A stretch of 64,000 nucleotides of DNA from an uncultured Clostridium sp. (GTDB taxonomy: Bacteria; Bacillota; Clostridia; Lachnospirales; Lachnospiraceae), in contig CAMNRM010000008.1 in assembly GCA_946553025.1 (NCBI GenBank), forward strand, positions 34,557 to 98,556, read 5' to 3'. Within the stretch, counting starts at the first letter, position 1. Each line of letters begins with the position of its first letter. Positions 1 to 9,765 of this stretch are shown here, piece after piece. The position numbers were made by a program, and so were the translations under genes. Under the pieces are notes generated by a model. It saw only the letters and a program-made list of their open reading frames with translations, ran no database searches and was not told the origin of the DNA.

Positions 1-584
1 ATATCATTAAAAAAGGGCAGCGCTTTATCTCGAATTCTGCGATTGCTTCCATGGGCTATGATCTTCCGGCGGCCATCGGAGCCTGGATGGCGGATAACCG
101 TCAGGATATCATCCTTTTGACCGGGGACGGAAGTATTCAGATGAATTTACAGGAACTGCAGACCATTATCCATCACCGCATGGGCATTAAGATTTTCCTG
201 ATTAATAACGGCGGCTATCATTCCATCCGGCAGACCCAGAAGAATTTCTTTGGCGAGCCGCTGGTGGGCGTCGGCATTGACAGCGGGGTAAACGGCCCGG
301 ATTTAAGCTTTCCTTCGATGGAAAAGCTGGCGGCGGCTTACGGCTATCCCTATGTGAAGGCGGTGTGCAATGATGAACTGAACGAAGCTGTGGCAAAAGC
401 CCTGGTGATGGAGGGACCGGTGATCTGTGAGGTGTTTGTCACCACGGATCAGGTGTTTGAGCCAAAGTCTTCCTCAAGAAAGATGCCGGACGGAACGATC
501 ACATCCCCGCCGTTGGAGGATTTATCGCCGTTTCTTTCGGAAGAAGAGATGAATGCCAATATGATTATTCCAAGGCTGCTGTAA
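1..584 (+). CDS. Thiamine-pyrophosphate-dependent enzyme, acetolactate-synthase-like (C-terminal part, cut by window edge)
   Basis: The reading frame is open from base 3 and continues upstream of the window, so only about the last 193 residues are seen. They carry the TPP/Mg-binding signature of the C-terminal domain of the acetolactate synthase superfamily: MGYDLPAAIGA, then GDGSIQMNLQEL, then NN about 30 residues later. Members of this family in polysaccharide clusters make branched or modified sugar precursors, while IlvB makes acetolactate. The next gene is a sugar-nucleotide epimerase and glycosyltransferases follow, so a role in making an unusual glycan precursor is inferred, not shown. 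The substrate cannot be read from this fragment. Confidence 0.85.
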   Translation, partial: IIKKGQRFISNSAIASMGYDLPAAIGAWMADNRQDIILLTGDGSIQMNLQELQTIIHHRMGIKIFLINNGGYHSIRQTQKNFFGEPLVGVGIDSGVNGPDLSFPSMEKLAAAYGYPYVKAVCNDELNEAVAKALVMEGPVICEVFVTTDQVFEPKSSSRKMPDGTITSPPLEDLSPFLSEEEMNANMIIPRLL

Positions 585-636
585 ACAGGGAAACAGTAAC
601 CTTTTAAAAGTCCTGGGAGAGTGAGGTTTTGTCAGA

Positions 637-1602
637 ATGAATATTGTAGTAACGGGGGCAACCAGCTTTTTAGGATCGGCACTGGTTAAGCGGCTGCTTC
701 AGGGAGGACACAGGGTTTATGCGGTGATACGTCCGGGTTCAAAAAACCGCGCCATGCTTCCGGAAAATGCGCAGGGGCTTTGTGTGATTGAGCAGGATTT
801 ACAAAAATTAAATAGGATAGAGTGGGAAATTCCGGAAGACTGCGACGCCTTTGTGCATTTTGGCTGGGGCGGTTCGGGGAGTACGAGCCGGACGCAGGAG
901 GATGTACAGAAGCAGAATGTCGCCGCTGCCGTAAAGGCGTTAGAAGGGGCAAGGTCACTGCACTGCAAAAGGTTTTTATTCGGCGGTTCGCAGGCTGAGT
1001 ACGGCATGTGCCGGGAACTGATGAAGGAGGAACAGGACGGCCTGCCGCTTTCGGCTTACGGCAGGGCCAAGGCAGAGGTTTACCGGAAGCTGTCGGCGCA
1101 GTGCAGGGCATGGAAGGAAGAAGGCACAGCCGATATCGAGTATATCCATGTACGGATCTTCAGTGTCTACGGGCCGGGGGATCACCCGTGGACGCTGGTG
1201 GAGTCCTGTCTGGATACCTTTTTAAGCGGCGGCCATCTGGCGTTAAGTCCCTGCACGCAGCTGTGGAATTTCCTTTACATTGACGATTTAACCGAAGGGA
1301 TAGAGAAGCTTTTGCTGCACCCGGGAAGGCTTTTGGAGGATGGGCTTTATAACCTTGCCGGGGATGCCGCGCAGACCCGTCCCTTAAAAGAATATGTGGA
1401 GTGTATGCATAAACTCTGCCGTCAAAACGGAAGCTTTACTTATGGAAAAAGACTGCCGAATGCGGAAGGTCTGATTAACCTGATTCCCGATATTTCCCGT
1501 ATGGAAAAGGGTCTGGACTGGCATCCAAGGGTGTCTTTTGAAGAGGGAATTCAACGAATAATTGATAAAAAGGAAAATAAACATGAAGACAAAAACCATT
1601 AG
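637..1602 (+). CDS. NAD-dependent epimerase/dehydratase family protein (SDR)
   Basis: A 321-residue extended short-chain dehydrogenase/reductase. The N-terminus has the Rossmann dinucleotide motif TGATSFLG (G7 to G13), and the active-site Tyr-x3-Lys is at Y141/K145 in AYGRAKAE. The family acts on nucleotide sugars as 4-epimerases, 4,6-dehydratases or reductases. The gene lies 52 bp after a TPP enzyme and overlaps the next glycosyltransferase by 20 bp, so it is translationally linked to a surface glycan operon. The exact sugar substrate is not predictable by eye. Confidence 0.85.
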   Translation: MNIVVTGATSFLGSALVKRLLQGGHRVYAVIRPGSKNRAMLPENAQGLCVIEQDLQKLNRIEWEIPEDCDAFVHFGWGGSGSTSRTQEDVQKQNVAAAVKALEGARSLHCKRFLFGGSQAEYGMCRELMKEEQDGLPLSAYGRAKAEVYRKLSAQCRAWKEEGTADIEYIHVRIFSVYGPGDHPWTLVESCLDTFLSGGHLALSPCTQLWNFLYIDDLTEGIEKLLLHPGRLLEDGLYNLAGDAAQTRPLKEYVECMHKLCRQNGSFTYGKRLPNAEGLINLIPDISRMEKGLDWHPRVSFEEGIQRIIDKKENKHEDKNH

Positions 1603-2644
1603 TGTTGTAGTGCCGTGTTTTAATGAAGAGGAAAATGTAGAACCCATGGCGCAGGCAATCCGGGAAGTTTTTGCAAAAGATCTTCCGGATTACGGCTATG
1701 AACTTATCTTTATTGACAATGATTCTTCCGACCAGACCCGAAATATTATCCGCCGTCTGTGTGAGGAAGATCGGAATATTAAGGGGATTTTTAACGCAAA
1801 AAATTTCGGGCAGTTTAACTCGCCGTACTACGGTATGCTGCAGAGCAGCGGCGACTGTACCATCCTGGTTGCTGCTGACTTTCAGGACCCGGTGGAGATG
1901 ATTCCCCGCTTTGTTTTAGAGTGGGAGTACGGCTATAAAATCGTTATCGGCATTAAGAATTCCAGCCAGGAAAACAAGCTGATGTACTGGCTTCGGGGCT
2001 GTTATTATAAGCTGATTAAAAAGCTTTCCGATGTGGAACAGATTGAGCAGTTCACCGGTTTCGGACTCTATGATGCGGAGTTTGTTCAGGTTCTCCGCGA
2101 CCTGGATGACCCGACGCCGTTTCTGCGCGGAATCGTGGCGGAACTAGGGTTTCGGCGCAAGGAAATTCCCTATGAACAGCCGCTGCGCCGTGCCGGAAAG
2201 ACGAGCAATAATTTTTACCGGCTCTACGATGCAGCCATGTTAAGCATTACCTCCTACACCAAGGTGGGGCTTCGTCTGGCAACGATTGCGGGGAGTCTGT
2301 GCTCGGCCTTTTTTATGGTGGTTGCCGTGATTTATCTGGTGATGAAGCTGGTCTACTGGGACCGTTTTCCTGCCGGGATGGCACCGCTTTTAATCGGGGT
2401 CTGCTTCCTTGGATCGGTGCAGATTTTCTTTATCGGCATGGTGGGAGAGTATGTGCTGAGCATTAACCAGAGGGTGATGAAGCGCCCACTGGTGGTTGAA
2501 GAGGAACGCATAAATTTTGAGTATCCGCCGGGAAAGCCTGCTGCTTCGCCAAATCCGTACAGGAAGAGGAGAAGGAGGAAGAAACCGGTTGCGGCAAAGG
2601 AAAAGCCGGCTGCTGTGGAGGTTAGGGATGAAGTACAAGATTGA
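1583..2644 (+). CDS. Family 2 glycosyltransferase, DPM1/GtrB-like, membrane anchored
   Basis: 353 residues from ATG 1583, chosen over an in-frame start 21 bp upstream because AAGGA sits just before it. The GT2 fold begins at SVVVPCFNEEENV, with an acidic metal-binding motif in VAADFQDP. Two C-terminal hydrophobic segments follow (about residues 230-255 and 265-290), then a basic Lys/Arg-rich tail. This arrangement is typical of polyprenyl-phosphate glycosyltransferases (GtrB, dolichol-phosphate mannose synthase type), which load a sugar onto undecaprenyl phosphate. The start overlaps the epimerase end and the end overlaps the next gene. The sugar is unknown. Confidence 0.85.
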   Translation: MKTKTISVVVPCFNEEENVEPMAQAIREVFAKDLPDYGYELIFIDNDSSDQTRNIIRRLCEEDRNIKGIFNAKNFGQFNSPYYGMLQSSGDCTILVAADFQDPVEMIPRFVLEWEYGYKIVIGIKNSSQENKLMYWLRGCYYKLIKKLSDVEQIEQFTGFGLYDAEFVQVLRDLDDPTPFLRGIVAELGFRRKEIPYEQPLRRAGKTSNNFYRLYDAAMLSITSYTKVGLRLATIAGSLCSAFFMVVAVIYLVMKLVYWDRFPAGMAPLLIGVCFLGSVQIFFIGMVGEYVLSINQRVMKRPLVVEEERINFEYPPGKPAASPNPYRKRRRRKKPVAAKEKPAAVEVRDEVQD

Positions 2645-4907
2645 TGTAGTCCGCATAAGAGAAAATACCATGACGCTAAACGGCTGGGTTCTGGGGAGAA
2701 AACTGGATGCAAAGGCAGATTTTTTTGTCGAGGATGAGAACCATAATCCCGTGCCTTTTCGTCATGTTCCCGTCCGCAGAGATGACGTCAGCCAGGCGTA
2801 TTTTAAGCAGATTTATGACCGGGATTTTGGCTTTGATATCCGTTTTCCTTATGAACGCGGGAAGGATTATTACCTGACAATCCAGTGTGAGGGACAGAAA
2901 GTCAGGGTAAAATATAACGAGGAACTGATGAAAAAACGTACCAGCGTGGCCTATAAGCGGGTGCTGCAGCTTAAAGGGATGATGAACTTGGAAACCCTGC
3001 AGGAGGCTGTGGATTTCGGGAAAGAACATGGGATAAAAGCGCTTCTTTTAAAGGTAAAGCATAAGGTGCAGGGCCTTGAAAATGAGTACGATTACGGGGA
3101 ATGGCATGAGCTTACAAAGATTTCCAACGAGGAACTGGAAGCGCAGAAAACCACGCATTTTGCCGTTGAACCGAAGTTTTCCATCGTGATTCCCGCCTAT
3201 AAGACACCGGAGTATTATCTAAAAGAAATGCTGGAATCCATACGCAGCCAGACCTATACAAACTGGGAAGTCTGTGTGGCTGACGGCAGTCCCAGGGGCG
3301 AGGGCGTGGAGCGCGTGTTAAAGCGTTTTGCCCAGGAAGATACCCGGTTTAAGTATGTGATTCTGGGGGAAAATAAGGGGATCTCCGGGAATACCAATGC
3401 GGCGATGGAGATGGCTTCGGGGGACTATATCGTGCTGGCAGATCATGACGATACCCTGACTCCGGACGCATTATTCTGCTGTGTAAAAGCCATGAACGAG
3501 AGCGGGCCTTATGATATTCTTTACTCGGATGAAGATAAGCTGGACATGGACGGACAGGCTTTATTTGACCCGCATTTTAAGCCGGATTTTAATGAAGATC
3601 TGCTGACCAGCGTGAATTATATCTGCCATCTTTTTGTGGTGGATCGGGATCTTGTCAGGGAAGTGGGAGGCTTTCGCCAGGAGTTTGACGGGGCGCAGGA
3701 TTATGACTTTATTTTCCGCTGTACGGAGAAAACCACAAAGATCTGTCACATTCCCAGGGTGCTCTATCACTGGCGCTGCCATATGAACTCAACCTCCAGC
3801 AATCCCGAGAGCAAGACCTATGCTTTTGAGGCGGGTGCAAGGGCGATTAAGGCGCATTTTGAACGCCTTGGGATAGGCGTGGAGTCGGTGGAAAAGGGGA
3901 TTGACTACGGGATTTACCACACCCGTTTTGCCCTGGAATCCGAGCCTTTGGTGTCAGTGATCATCCCCAATAAAGATCACCAGAAGGATTTGGAAACCTG
4001 TCTTACTTCGCTTCTTGACAAGGGAACCTATAAGAATCTGGAAGTGATTGTGGTGGAAAATAACAGCACCGATCCGGAAACCTTCCGCTACTATGAGGAG
4101 CTTCAAAAGCGGCGAAGCCAGGTGAAGGTGGTGACCTGGGAGAAGGAATTTAATTTTTCAGCCATCAATAATTTCGGCGTGACCTTTGCCCGCGGGGAAT
4201 ACCTTTTATTCTTAAATAATGACGTGGAAGTGATCGAGCCGGAGGTTATCCGGGAGATGTTAGGCTATGCCGTGCGGGAGGACGTGGGCGTTGTGGGCGC
4301 AAGGCTTTTGTACGAGGACGGGACGATCCAGCACGCCGGGGTGGTTATCGGCTTCGGCGGCATTGCCGGGCACACCTTTATCGGGCTTCACCAGGCGGAG
4401 AGCAGCTATTTCCACCGCGCCATGTGCGCCCAGGATTACAGTGCGGTGACGGCGGCCTGCATGATGAGTAAGAAAAGTCTTTTTGCACAGGTGGGGGGCT
4501 TTCGGGAGGAGCTTGCCGTGGCCTTTAATGATATCGATTACTGCCTGAAAATCCGCAGCCTGGGAAAAAAGGTGGTTTACAATCCCTATGCTTTGTTGTA
4601 TCATTATGAATCGAAATCAAGAGGACTGGAAGATACGCCGCAGAAGGTGGAGCGGTTTAACCGGGAGGTTGCTCGGTTTATCGGCTACTGGCCCGAGATT
4701 GTTATCCAGGGCGACCCCTATTATAACCCCAACCTGACCCTGCGCAAGTCGAATTTTGCGCTCAGGGATTTGTTAAAGGAAAAAATCGGGGAACCTTATC
4801 CGTTAGATGTCTATATGCCTTATATGGAACCTGCGGTGAAGGAGAGGGTTTCGGCGCTCTACCGGGAAAAAACCGGAAAGGAATTAGAAGAACCTTCACG
4901 CACATAG
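2628..4907 (+). CDS. Large glycosyltransferase with two GT2 domains
   Basis: 759 residues from ATG 2628, which has a GGAG-type site just upstream; an in-frame extension from 2517 lies inside the previous gene and is unlikely. An N-terminal ~100-residue non-catalytic beta-rich region is followed by one GT2 domain (FSIVIPAYKTPEYYL, with the ADHDD metal motif) and a second GT2 domain (VSVIIPNKDHQKDL, with LNNDVEV). Bifunctional enzymes of this shape add alternating sugars, often rhamnose, to a growing surface polysaccharide. The gene overlaps its upstream neighbour by 17 bp. Donor and linkage are not determinable here. Confidence 0.88.
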   Translation: MKYKIDVVRIRENTMTLNGWVLGRKLDAKADFFVEDENHNPVPFRHVPVRRDDVSQAYFKQIYDRDFGFDIRFPYERGKDYYLTIQCEGQKVRVKYNEELMKKRTSVAYKRVLQLKGMMNLETLQEAVDFGKEHGIKALLLKVKHKVQGLENEYDYGEWHELTKISNEELEAQKTTHFAVEPKFSIVIPAYKTPEYYLKEMLESIRSQTYTNWEVCVADGSPRGEGVERVLKRFAQEDTRFKYVILGENKGISGNTNAAMEMASGDYIVLADHDDTLTPDALFCCVKAMNESGPYDILYSDEDKLDMDGQALFDPHFKPDFNEDLLTSVNYICHLFVVDRDLVREVGGFRQEFDGAQDYDFIFRCTEKTTKICHIPRVLYHWRCHMNSTSSNPESKTYAFEAGARAIKAHFERLGIGVESVEKGIDYGIYHTRFALESEPLVSVIIPNKDHQKDLETCLTSLLDKGTYKNLEVIVVENNSTDPETFRYYEELQKRRSQVKVVTWEKEFNFSAINNFGVTFARGEYLLFLNNDVEVIEPEVIREMLGYAVREDVGVVGARLLYEDGTIQHAGVVIGFGGIAGHTFIGLHQAESSYFHRAMCAQDYSAVTAACMMSKKSLFAQVGGFREELAVAFNDIDYCLKIRSLGKKVVYNPYALLYHYESKSRGLEDTPQKVERFNREVARFIGYWPEIVIQGDPYYNPNLTLRKSNFALRDLLKEKIGEPYPLDVYMPYMEPAVKERVSALYREKTGKELEEPSRT

Positions 4908-4964
4908 GCGGCAGAGAAGGATAGCGGCTGTTTTATGCGGCGGCGGACAGATGAAAGGAAAGAC

Positions 4965-6002
4965 ATGGAAAGACAAGTCAGAGAAAGTACAGGCAGCCAG
5001 GTTACGGTGATTATTCCCAATTATAACGGAATGAAGTATCTGCCGGACTGTATGGAAGCACTGCGGGCGCAGACCTGCCGGGATTTTACGGTGCTGGTGG
5101 TGGATAACGGCTCACAGGACGGGAGTGAGGCGTGGTTAAGAGAACAGGGGATACCTACGGTTTTCCTCCCTGAAAATCTGGGCTTTTCCGGAGCGGTAAA
5201 TATCGGAATTAAAAAAAGTTCAACGCCATTTGTCATTCTTTTGAATAATGATACCAAGGTGGACAAAAACTATATCAGGGAAATGCTTCGGGCCGTGAAG
5301 CGTTCGCCGAAGATATTTTCGGTGAGCAGCAAGATGGTTCAGCTTTATCATCCGGAATTGATGGATGACGCGGGGGATATGTACTGCCTTTTGGGCTGGG
5401 CCTTCCAGCGGGGCGTGGGGCGTAACTCTGCGGGCTACAACCGTCCGATGCGGATCTTTTCGGCATGTGCAGGGGCGGCGTTATACCGCAGGGAGGTTTT
5501 TGAGGAAATCGGGTATTTTGACGAGATGCATTTTGCCTATCTGGAGGATTTGGATGTGGGCTACCGTGCAAGGATTTGCGGCTATGATAATGTTTACTGT
5601 CCGTCGGCCCTGGTGTACCATGTGGGAAGCGGTACGACCGGTTCCAAGTACAATTCCTTTAAGGTAAAGCTTGCCGCAAGGAACAATATCTACCTGAACT
5701 ATAAGAACATGCCTCTTTTGCAGCTTTTGCTGAACCTTCCGGGAATTACGGCAGGGATTTTGCTGAAATTTGCGTTTTTTTATAAGCTTGGATTTGCCGG
5801 GGACTACCTTGCCGGGATAAAAGAGGGTATCTGCACCAGGAAGCAATGTAAAAAAGTCCCGTACCGCAAGGAAAGATTTAAGAATTACCTTGCCGTCGAA
5901 GGGGAGCTTTTCGCGGCGACCTTCCTCTATACCTATGAGTTTTCCAGCCGGCAGCTTGCAAAAGTTATCCGCCGCGTAATCGGCACACGGCAGTTGAGGT
6001 GA
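4965..6002 (+). CDS. Family 2 glycosyltransferase, rhamnosyltransferase-like
   Basis: 345 residues from ATG 4965, which follows AAAGGAAAG; an in-frame ATG at 4935 is an alternative with a poorer site. The GT2 domain starts at VTVIIPNYNGMKYLP, the metal motif is LLNNDTKVD, and AYLEDLDVGYRAR matches the ED-type catalytic region of WcaA/rhamnosyltransferase relatives. The C-terminal third contains a weakly hydrophobic segment (about residues 255-280), suggesting membrane association. It is the third glycosyltransferase gene in a run pointing the same way, so chain elongation in the same glycan pathway is inferred. Confidence 0.85.
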   Translation: MERQVRESTGSQVTVIIPNYNGMKYLPDCMEALRAQTCRDFTVLVVDNGSQDGSEAWLREQGIPTVFLPENLGFSGAVNIGIKKSSTPFVILLNNDTKVDKNYIREMLRAVKRSPKIFSVSSKMVQLYHPELMDDAGDMYCLLGWAFQRGVGRNSAGYNRPMRIFSACAGAALYRREVFEEIGYFDEMHFAYLEDLDVGYRARICGYDNVYCPSALVYHVGSGTTGSKYNSFKVKLAARNNIYLNYKNMPLLQLLLNLPGITAGILLKFAFFYKLGFAGDYLAGIKEGICTRKQCKKVPYRKERFKNYLAVEGELFAATFLYTYEFSSRQLAKVIRRVIGTRQLR

Positions 6003-6007
6003 ACATT

Positions 6008-7423
6008 ATGATAAAGGATAATCAGAAATCATTGAACCGTTCCCAGGTGCTGCTGGACGCGGCGACCATTATTGCTTCTTATGCACTGGCCTGGTATATC
6101 ATTATTGAAAGCGGGATTTACCAGCAGGCGGGAGGCGTGCTTGCCCCAAGGGTTTACTTCATCCCCCTGGTGGTGATTGTGCCGGGTTATCTGCTTTTGT
6201 ACAGCATTTTCCATCTGTACACGCCCAGGCGGGTGCAGCGCAGCCGTGTGGAACTGGCCAATATCAGCAAGGCGAATGCCATCGGTGTGCTGACCTTTAC
6301 CCTGATCCTGTACCTGGGCGGTAAAAATCCATATTTTTACAATTTTTCCCGTGCCATGGTTCTGACGTTTTTTGCGATTAACACCCTGGCGGAAACCCTG
6401 GTGCGCAATATTATCCGACGGGTTCTGCGCTCCATGCGCTCAAAAGGCTATAACCAGAAGCACATCCTGCTCATTGGCTACAGCCAGGCGGCAGAGGAGT
6501 TTATCGACCGCATTCTGGCAAATCCGGAGTGGGGTTACCACATCCACGGGATGCTGGACAATCATCATCCGGCCGGCTTTACCTACCGCAAGGTTGCGGT
6601 TCTTGGGAAGATTGAGGAACTGGATGCCTTGCTGGAGAAAAACACCCTGGATGAGATTGCCATTACGTTAAGCCTGAAAGAATATGAAAACTTAAAATCC
6701 ATTGTAGCCGCCTGTGAAAAGAGCGGCGTCCACACGAAATTTATCCCGGATTACAATAAGATCATCCCAACCATTCCCTACACGGAGGATCTGCAGGGGC
6801 TTCCGGTCATCAATATCCGCCATGTCCCGCTTAATGATCTGTTAAATGCGACCGTGAAGAGGATGATGGATATCTTCGGGGCTGTTGTGGCCATTATTTT
6901 ATTTTCGCCGGTAATGCTTTTAACGGTCATCCTGATTAAGCTGACCTCCCCGGGACCGGTGATTTACAGGCAGGAGAGGGTGGGGCTTCACAACCATCCC
7001 TTCCAGATGTACAAGTTCCGCTCCATGGCCGTACAGCCCCCGGCAGCGGAAAAAAGCAAGTGGACGACACCGAACGACCCGCGGGTAACGCTGGTGGGGA
7101 AGATTATCCGCAGAACCAGCATCGATGAAATGCCCCAGTTTTTTAATATCTTAAAAGGCGATATGAGCCTGGTGGGGCCAAGACCGGAAAGACCTTTTTT
7201 TGTCGAACGCTTTAAAGAAGAGATCCCCCGCTACATGATTAAGCACCAGGTTCGTCCCGGTCTGACCGGATGGGCGCAGGTGAACGGCTATCGGGGAGAT
7301 ACTTCGATTACGAAGAGAATTGAACATGATTTATATTATATCGAAAACTGGACCTTGGGATTTGATGTTAAAATCTTATTTTTAACGATATTCAAGGGAT
7401 TTATTAATAAGAATGCGTATTGA
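6008..7423 (+). CDS. Undecaprenyl-phosphate sugar phosphotransferase (polyprenyl glycosylphosphotransferase, WcaJ type)
   Basis: 471 residues. ATG 6008 is preceded by GAGGTG six bases upstream, which overlaps the end of the previous gene; a GTG nine bases earlier is less likely. Four N-terminal membrane segments and a CoA-binding-like Rossmann region (HILLIGYSQAAEEFI) precede a fifth membrane helix (AVVAIILFSPVMLLTVILI). The C-terminal bacterial sugar transferase domain has YRQERVGLHNHPFQMYKFRSM, RTSIDEMPQFFNIL and VGPRPERP. The family starts glycan repeat synthesis by moving a hexose-1-phosphate onto undecaprenyl phosphate. It is the last biosynthetic gene of the cluster seen here. Confidence 0.92.
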   Translation: MIKDNQKSLNRSQVLLDAATIIASYALAWYIIIESGIYQQAGGVLAPRVYFIPLVVIVPGYLLLYSIFHLYTPRRVQRSRVELANISKANAIGVLTFTLILYLGGKNPYFYNFSRAMVLTFFAINTLAETLVRNIIRRVLRSMRSKGYNQKHILLIGYSQAAEEFIDRILANPEWGYHIHGMLDNHHPAGFTYRKVAVLGKIEELDALLEKNTLDEIAITLSLKEYENLKSIVAACEKSGVHTKFIPDYNKIIPTIPYTEDLQGLPVINIRHVPLNDLLNATVKRMMDIFGAVVAIILFSPVMLLTVILIKLTSPGPVIYRQERVGLHNHPFQMYKFRSMAVQPPAAEKSKWTTPNDPRVTLVGKIIRRTSIDEMPQFFNILKGDMSLVGPRPERPFFVERFKEEIPRYMIKHQVRPGLTGWAQVNGYRGDTSITKRIEHDLYYIENWTLGFDVKILFLTIFKGFINKNAY

Positions 7424-7424
7424 G

Positions 7425-7467
7425 GTTACTGATCCGTGCAGCAGATGTGCAGATACGCAAACAGTAA
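7425..7467. repeat. Possible degenerate copy of the dispersed palindromic repeat
   Basis: GTTACTG at 7425-7431 pairs with CAGTAA at 7462-7467 across an interior of about 30 bases. It lies between the sugar phosphotransferase and the LCP gene. The outer arms match the ends of the clearer intergenic repeats at 27834 and 43508, but the interior is poorly conserved, so membership in that family is tentative. Confidence 0.35.
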
Positions 7468-7496
7468 TGATTAAGGATACATGATGAGGACTAACC

Positions 7497-9623
7497 ATGG
7501 GATATGATTTGAATGATGAACGAAACGGTCTGCAAAGACCCCGGAGCCGAAGAAGGGGGCAGAGTGCAGGCCGGGAGGCGGCTCCTGTCCCGCGCTCGCG
7601 ATCGGCACAGGAAATTCCGCCGCCGGGAAGCTGGGATATGCCGGGAAATCCGGCGGCAAGCAGCTGGCACAGCAGTGAACGGAAGGGAGAAAAACCGTCG
7701 CTGGAACTGGACCCTTCGCTGAAAAACGGGGGAAGGAAGAGAATGTCAAAGAAGAAGCGCCGGATAATTACCATGATTATCGCGGAGTGCTTTGCCCTGC
7801 TCTTTATCAGCGGCTACGGTTACTGGGCAAGAACCTGGAACCAGATGCAGAGGATGGATGACTGGATTCCGGAGGAGATACAGAATCAGAATTTTTCGGT
7901 CGATCTTCCGCAGTATGAAAAGCAAAAAGGGCACTGGGGCATTTATATTTTCGGTGTGGACAGCCGCGGGACGAATGTGGGCAAGGACACCCATTCGGAC
8001 GTGAATATCGTGTGCGACATTAACCATGATACCGGGGAGATCCGCCTGGTCAGCGTGTTCCGTGATTCCTATTTAAATATTAATGATAAAAATGAATATA
8101 ATAAAATCAACCAGGCTTATTTCCGCGGAGGTCCTGCGGAGGCGGCAAAGGCGTTAAATAAAAACCTGGACTTAAATATCCTTGACTATGTGACCTTTAA
8201 CTGGAAGGCGGTAGCCGACGGAATTAACCTTTTGGGCGGCGTGGATATGGAGATCAGCCGTGCCGAGTTTGCCTATATTAACTCGTTTATTACTGAAACC
8301 GTAAAGGCAACCGGGGTGTATTCCGAACATTTAAAGGGTCCCGGGATGCAGCACTTAGACGGTGTGCAGGCTGTGGCTTACGGTCGGCTTCGCCTGATGG
8401 ATACGGATTATGCGCGGACGGAACGCCAGAGAAAGGTGATTCAGGCTGCGTTTGAAAAAGCGAAAAAGGCCGATATCAATACGTTAAATCAACTGGCCCT
8501 GGTGATCTTTCCTCAAGTGGCAACCAGCGTGGATTTGGCGGATATTTTAAAGCTTCTTGGCAATGTGGGAAATTACCATATCGGAGAAACCGGAGGATTC
8601 CCCTTTGCCCGGGGCGATGCCAATATGGGCAGAAAGGGTGCCTGTGTTATTCCGCAGACCTTAGAGAGCAATGTTATCGAACTCCATGAATTTTTGTACG
8701 GGCAGGAGGACTATACGCCGAGTGAGTCCGTAAAGACCTTCAGCGCCAAAATTTCCAGCGATACCGGAATGTACAGCCAGGGCGTGTCCATCGACCATGT
8801 GTCGACCACCGGAGGTTCGGTTCCGCGCCCCGCAAAACAGCAGGAGAAGGAAAAGCCAAAGAAGACCGAAGCTTCCGACGAAGATAAGGACGATGAAGAT
8901 GAGGAGAGTAAGCGGGAAGAAACCGGGGAAGACGGCGAAATCATTGACCGCGGGGAAGACGAAACCTCCGATGACGCGCAGATGACGGAAATCCCGAAGC
9001 CCGGGGAGAAGCGGCCCACATCAACCCTTTATCCGGATGAGCCGGGAACCCAGGAACCGACCCCTTCCAGACCTTCGCCCACGTCGCCTGTGCATCCCGG
9101 AAACAGTCAGGGAAGCAATGTCCCGGATGTTCCTTCGCCGAATTCGCCGACCCAGGGAAACCGGCACCCGAATACCCAGGAGCCGACAGGAAACCGTCCA
9201 ACCGAAGCAAACCCGCCAACGGCAGGAAACCGCCCGACAGAGGCAAACCCGCCGACCGCAGGGAATCAACCGACGGGGTCAAACCCGCCGACGGCAGGAA
9301 ATCATCCGAGCGGGTCAAACCCACCGACCGCAGGGAATCAACCGACGGGAGCAAATCCGCCGACGGCAGGAAACCATCCGAGCGGGTCAAATTCGCCGAC
9401 GGCAGGAAACCATCCGAGCGGGTTAAATCCACCGACCGCAGGGAATCAACCGACGGGAGCAAATCCGCCGGCCGCAGGGAATTCGTCGCCGACGGATAAT
9501 CCCGCAGGCCCGACGCAGAGTACGCCGGATGTGCCTCCGCCAGTATCCAACGGCCCTACATCGGTGGTTGTACCGGATAATCAAGTGATTTCCTACGATG
9601 GACCGCCTGGTTCCGGAAATTAA
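7497..9623 (+). CDS. LytR-CpsA-Psr (LCP) family cell-wall glycopolymer ligase with long repetitive C-terminal tail
   Basis: 708 residues. A charged, Pro/Arg-rich cytoplasmic N-terminus (~85 residues) precedes one membrane helix (about residues 90-110, IITMIIAECFALLFISGYGY). The LCP catalytic domain (about 145-390) shows IYIFGVDSRG, IRLVSVFRDSYL, NKINQAYFRGG and VAYGRLRLMDTDYARTERQRKV. After it comes an acidic linker and a Pro/Asn/Gly tail of ~8 units of 12 residues. LCP enzymes attach undecaprenyl-linked glycopolymers to peptidoglycan, which suits the upstream polysaccharide cluster. An alternative ATG at 7743 has a good AAGGAAGAG site and would give a more usual short N-terminus; both starts are possible. 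Confidence 0.9.
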   Translation: MGYDLNDERNGLQRPRSRRRGQSAGREAAPVPRSRSAQEIPPPGSWDMPGNPAASSWHSSERKGEKPSLELDPSLKNGGRKRMSKKKRRIITMIIAECFALLFISGYGYWARTWNQMQRMDDWIPEEIQNQNFSVDLPQYEKQKGHWGIYIFGVDSRGTNVGKDTHSDVNIVCDINHDTGEIRLVSVFRDSYLNINDKNEYNKINQAYFRGGPAEAAKALNKNLDLNILDYVTFNWKAVADGINLLGGVDMEISRAEFAYINSFITETVKATGVYSEHLKGPGMQHLDGVQAVAYGRLRLMDTDYARTERQRKVIQAAFEKAKKADINTLNQLALVIFPQVATSVDLADILKLLGNVGNYHIGETGGFPFARGDANMGRKGACVIPQTLESNVIELHEFLYGQEDYTPSESVKTFSAKISSDTGMYSQGVSIDHVSTTGGSVPRPAKQQEKEKPKKTEASDEDKDDEDEESKREETGEDGEIIDRGEDETSDDAQMTEIPKPGEKRPTSTLYPDEPGTQEPTPSRPSPTSPVHPGNSQGSNVPDVPSPNSPTQGNRHPNTQEPTGNRPTEANPPTAGNRPTEANPPTAGNQPTGSNPPTAGNHPSGSNPPTAGNQPTGANPPTAGNHPSGSNSPTAGNHPSGLNPPTAGNQPTGANPPAAGNSSPTDNPAGPTQSTPDVPPPVSNGPTSVVVPDNQVISYDGPPGSGN
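9189..9483 (+). repeat. In-gene 36-bp tandem repeat coding for 12-residue Pro/Asn/Gly units
   Basis: About eight imperfect copies encode NPPTAGNQPTGA-like units at the end of the LCP protein. Copies differ mainly between NQPTGA, NHPSGS and NRPTEA endings, as expected from duplication followed by drift. The tail is predicted to be extracytoplasmic, lying beyond the single membrane helix and the catalytic domain, so it may span or bind the wall. Repeat number is likely variable between strains. Confidence 0.85.
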
Positions 9624-9765
9624 TAATTCTATTAGAATTCTATCACAATTTAGTCACAATTCATTGTTAGAATCTCTGATGTAAACAAAAAAAGCCTGCA
9701 TGTAATGATTTTGGTTTTAGTAAAGACATCGATTACGGAACTGCCGAATCAGAAAGGAGATTCTT

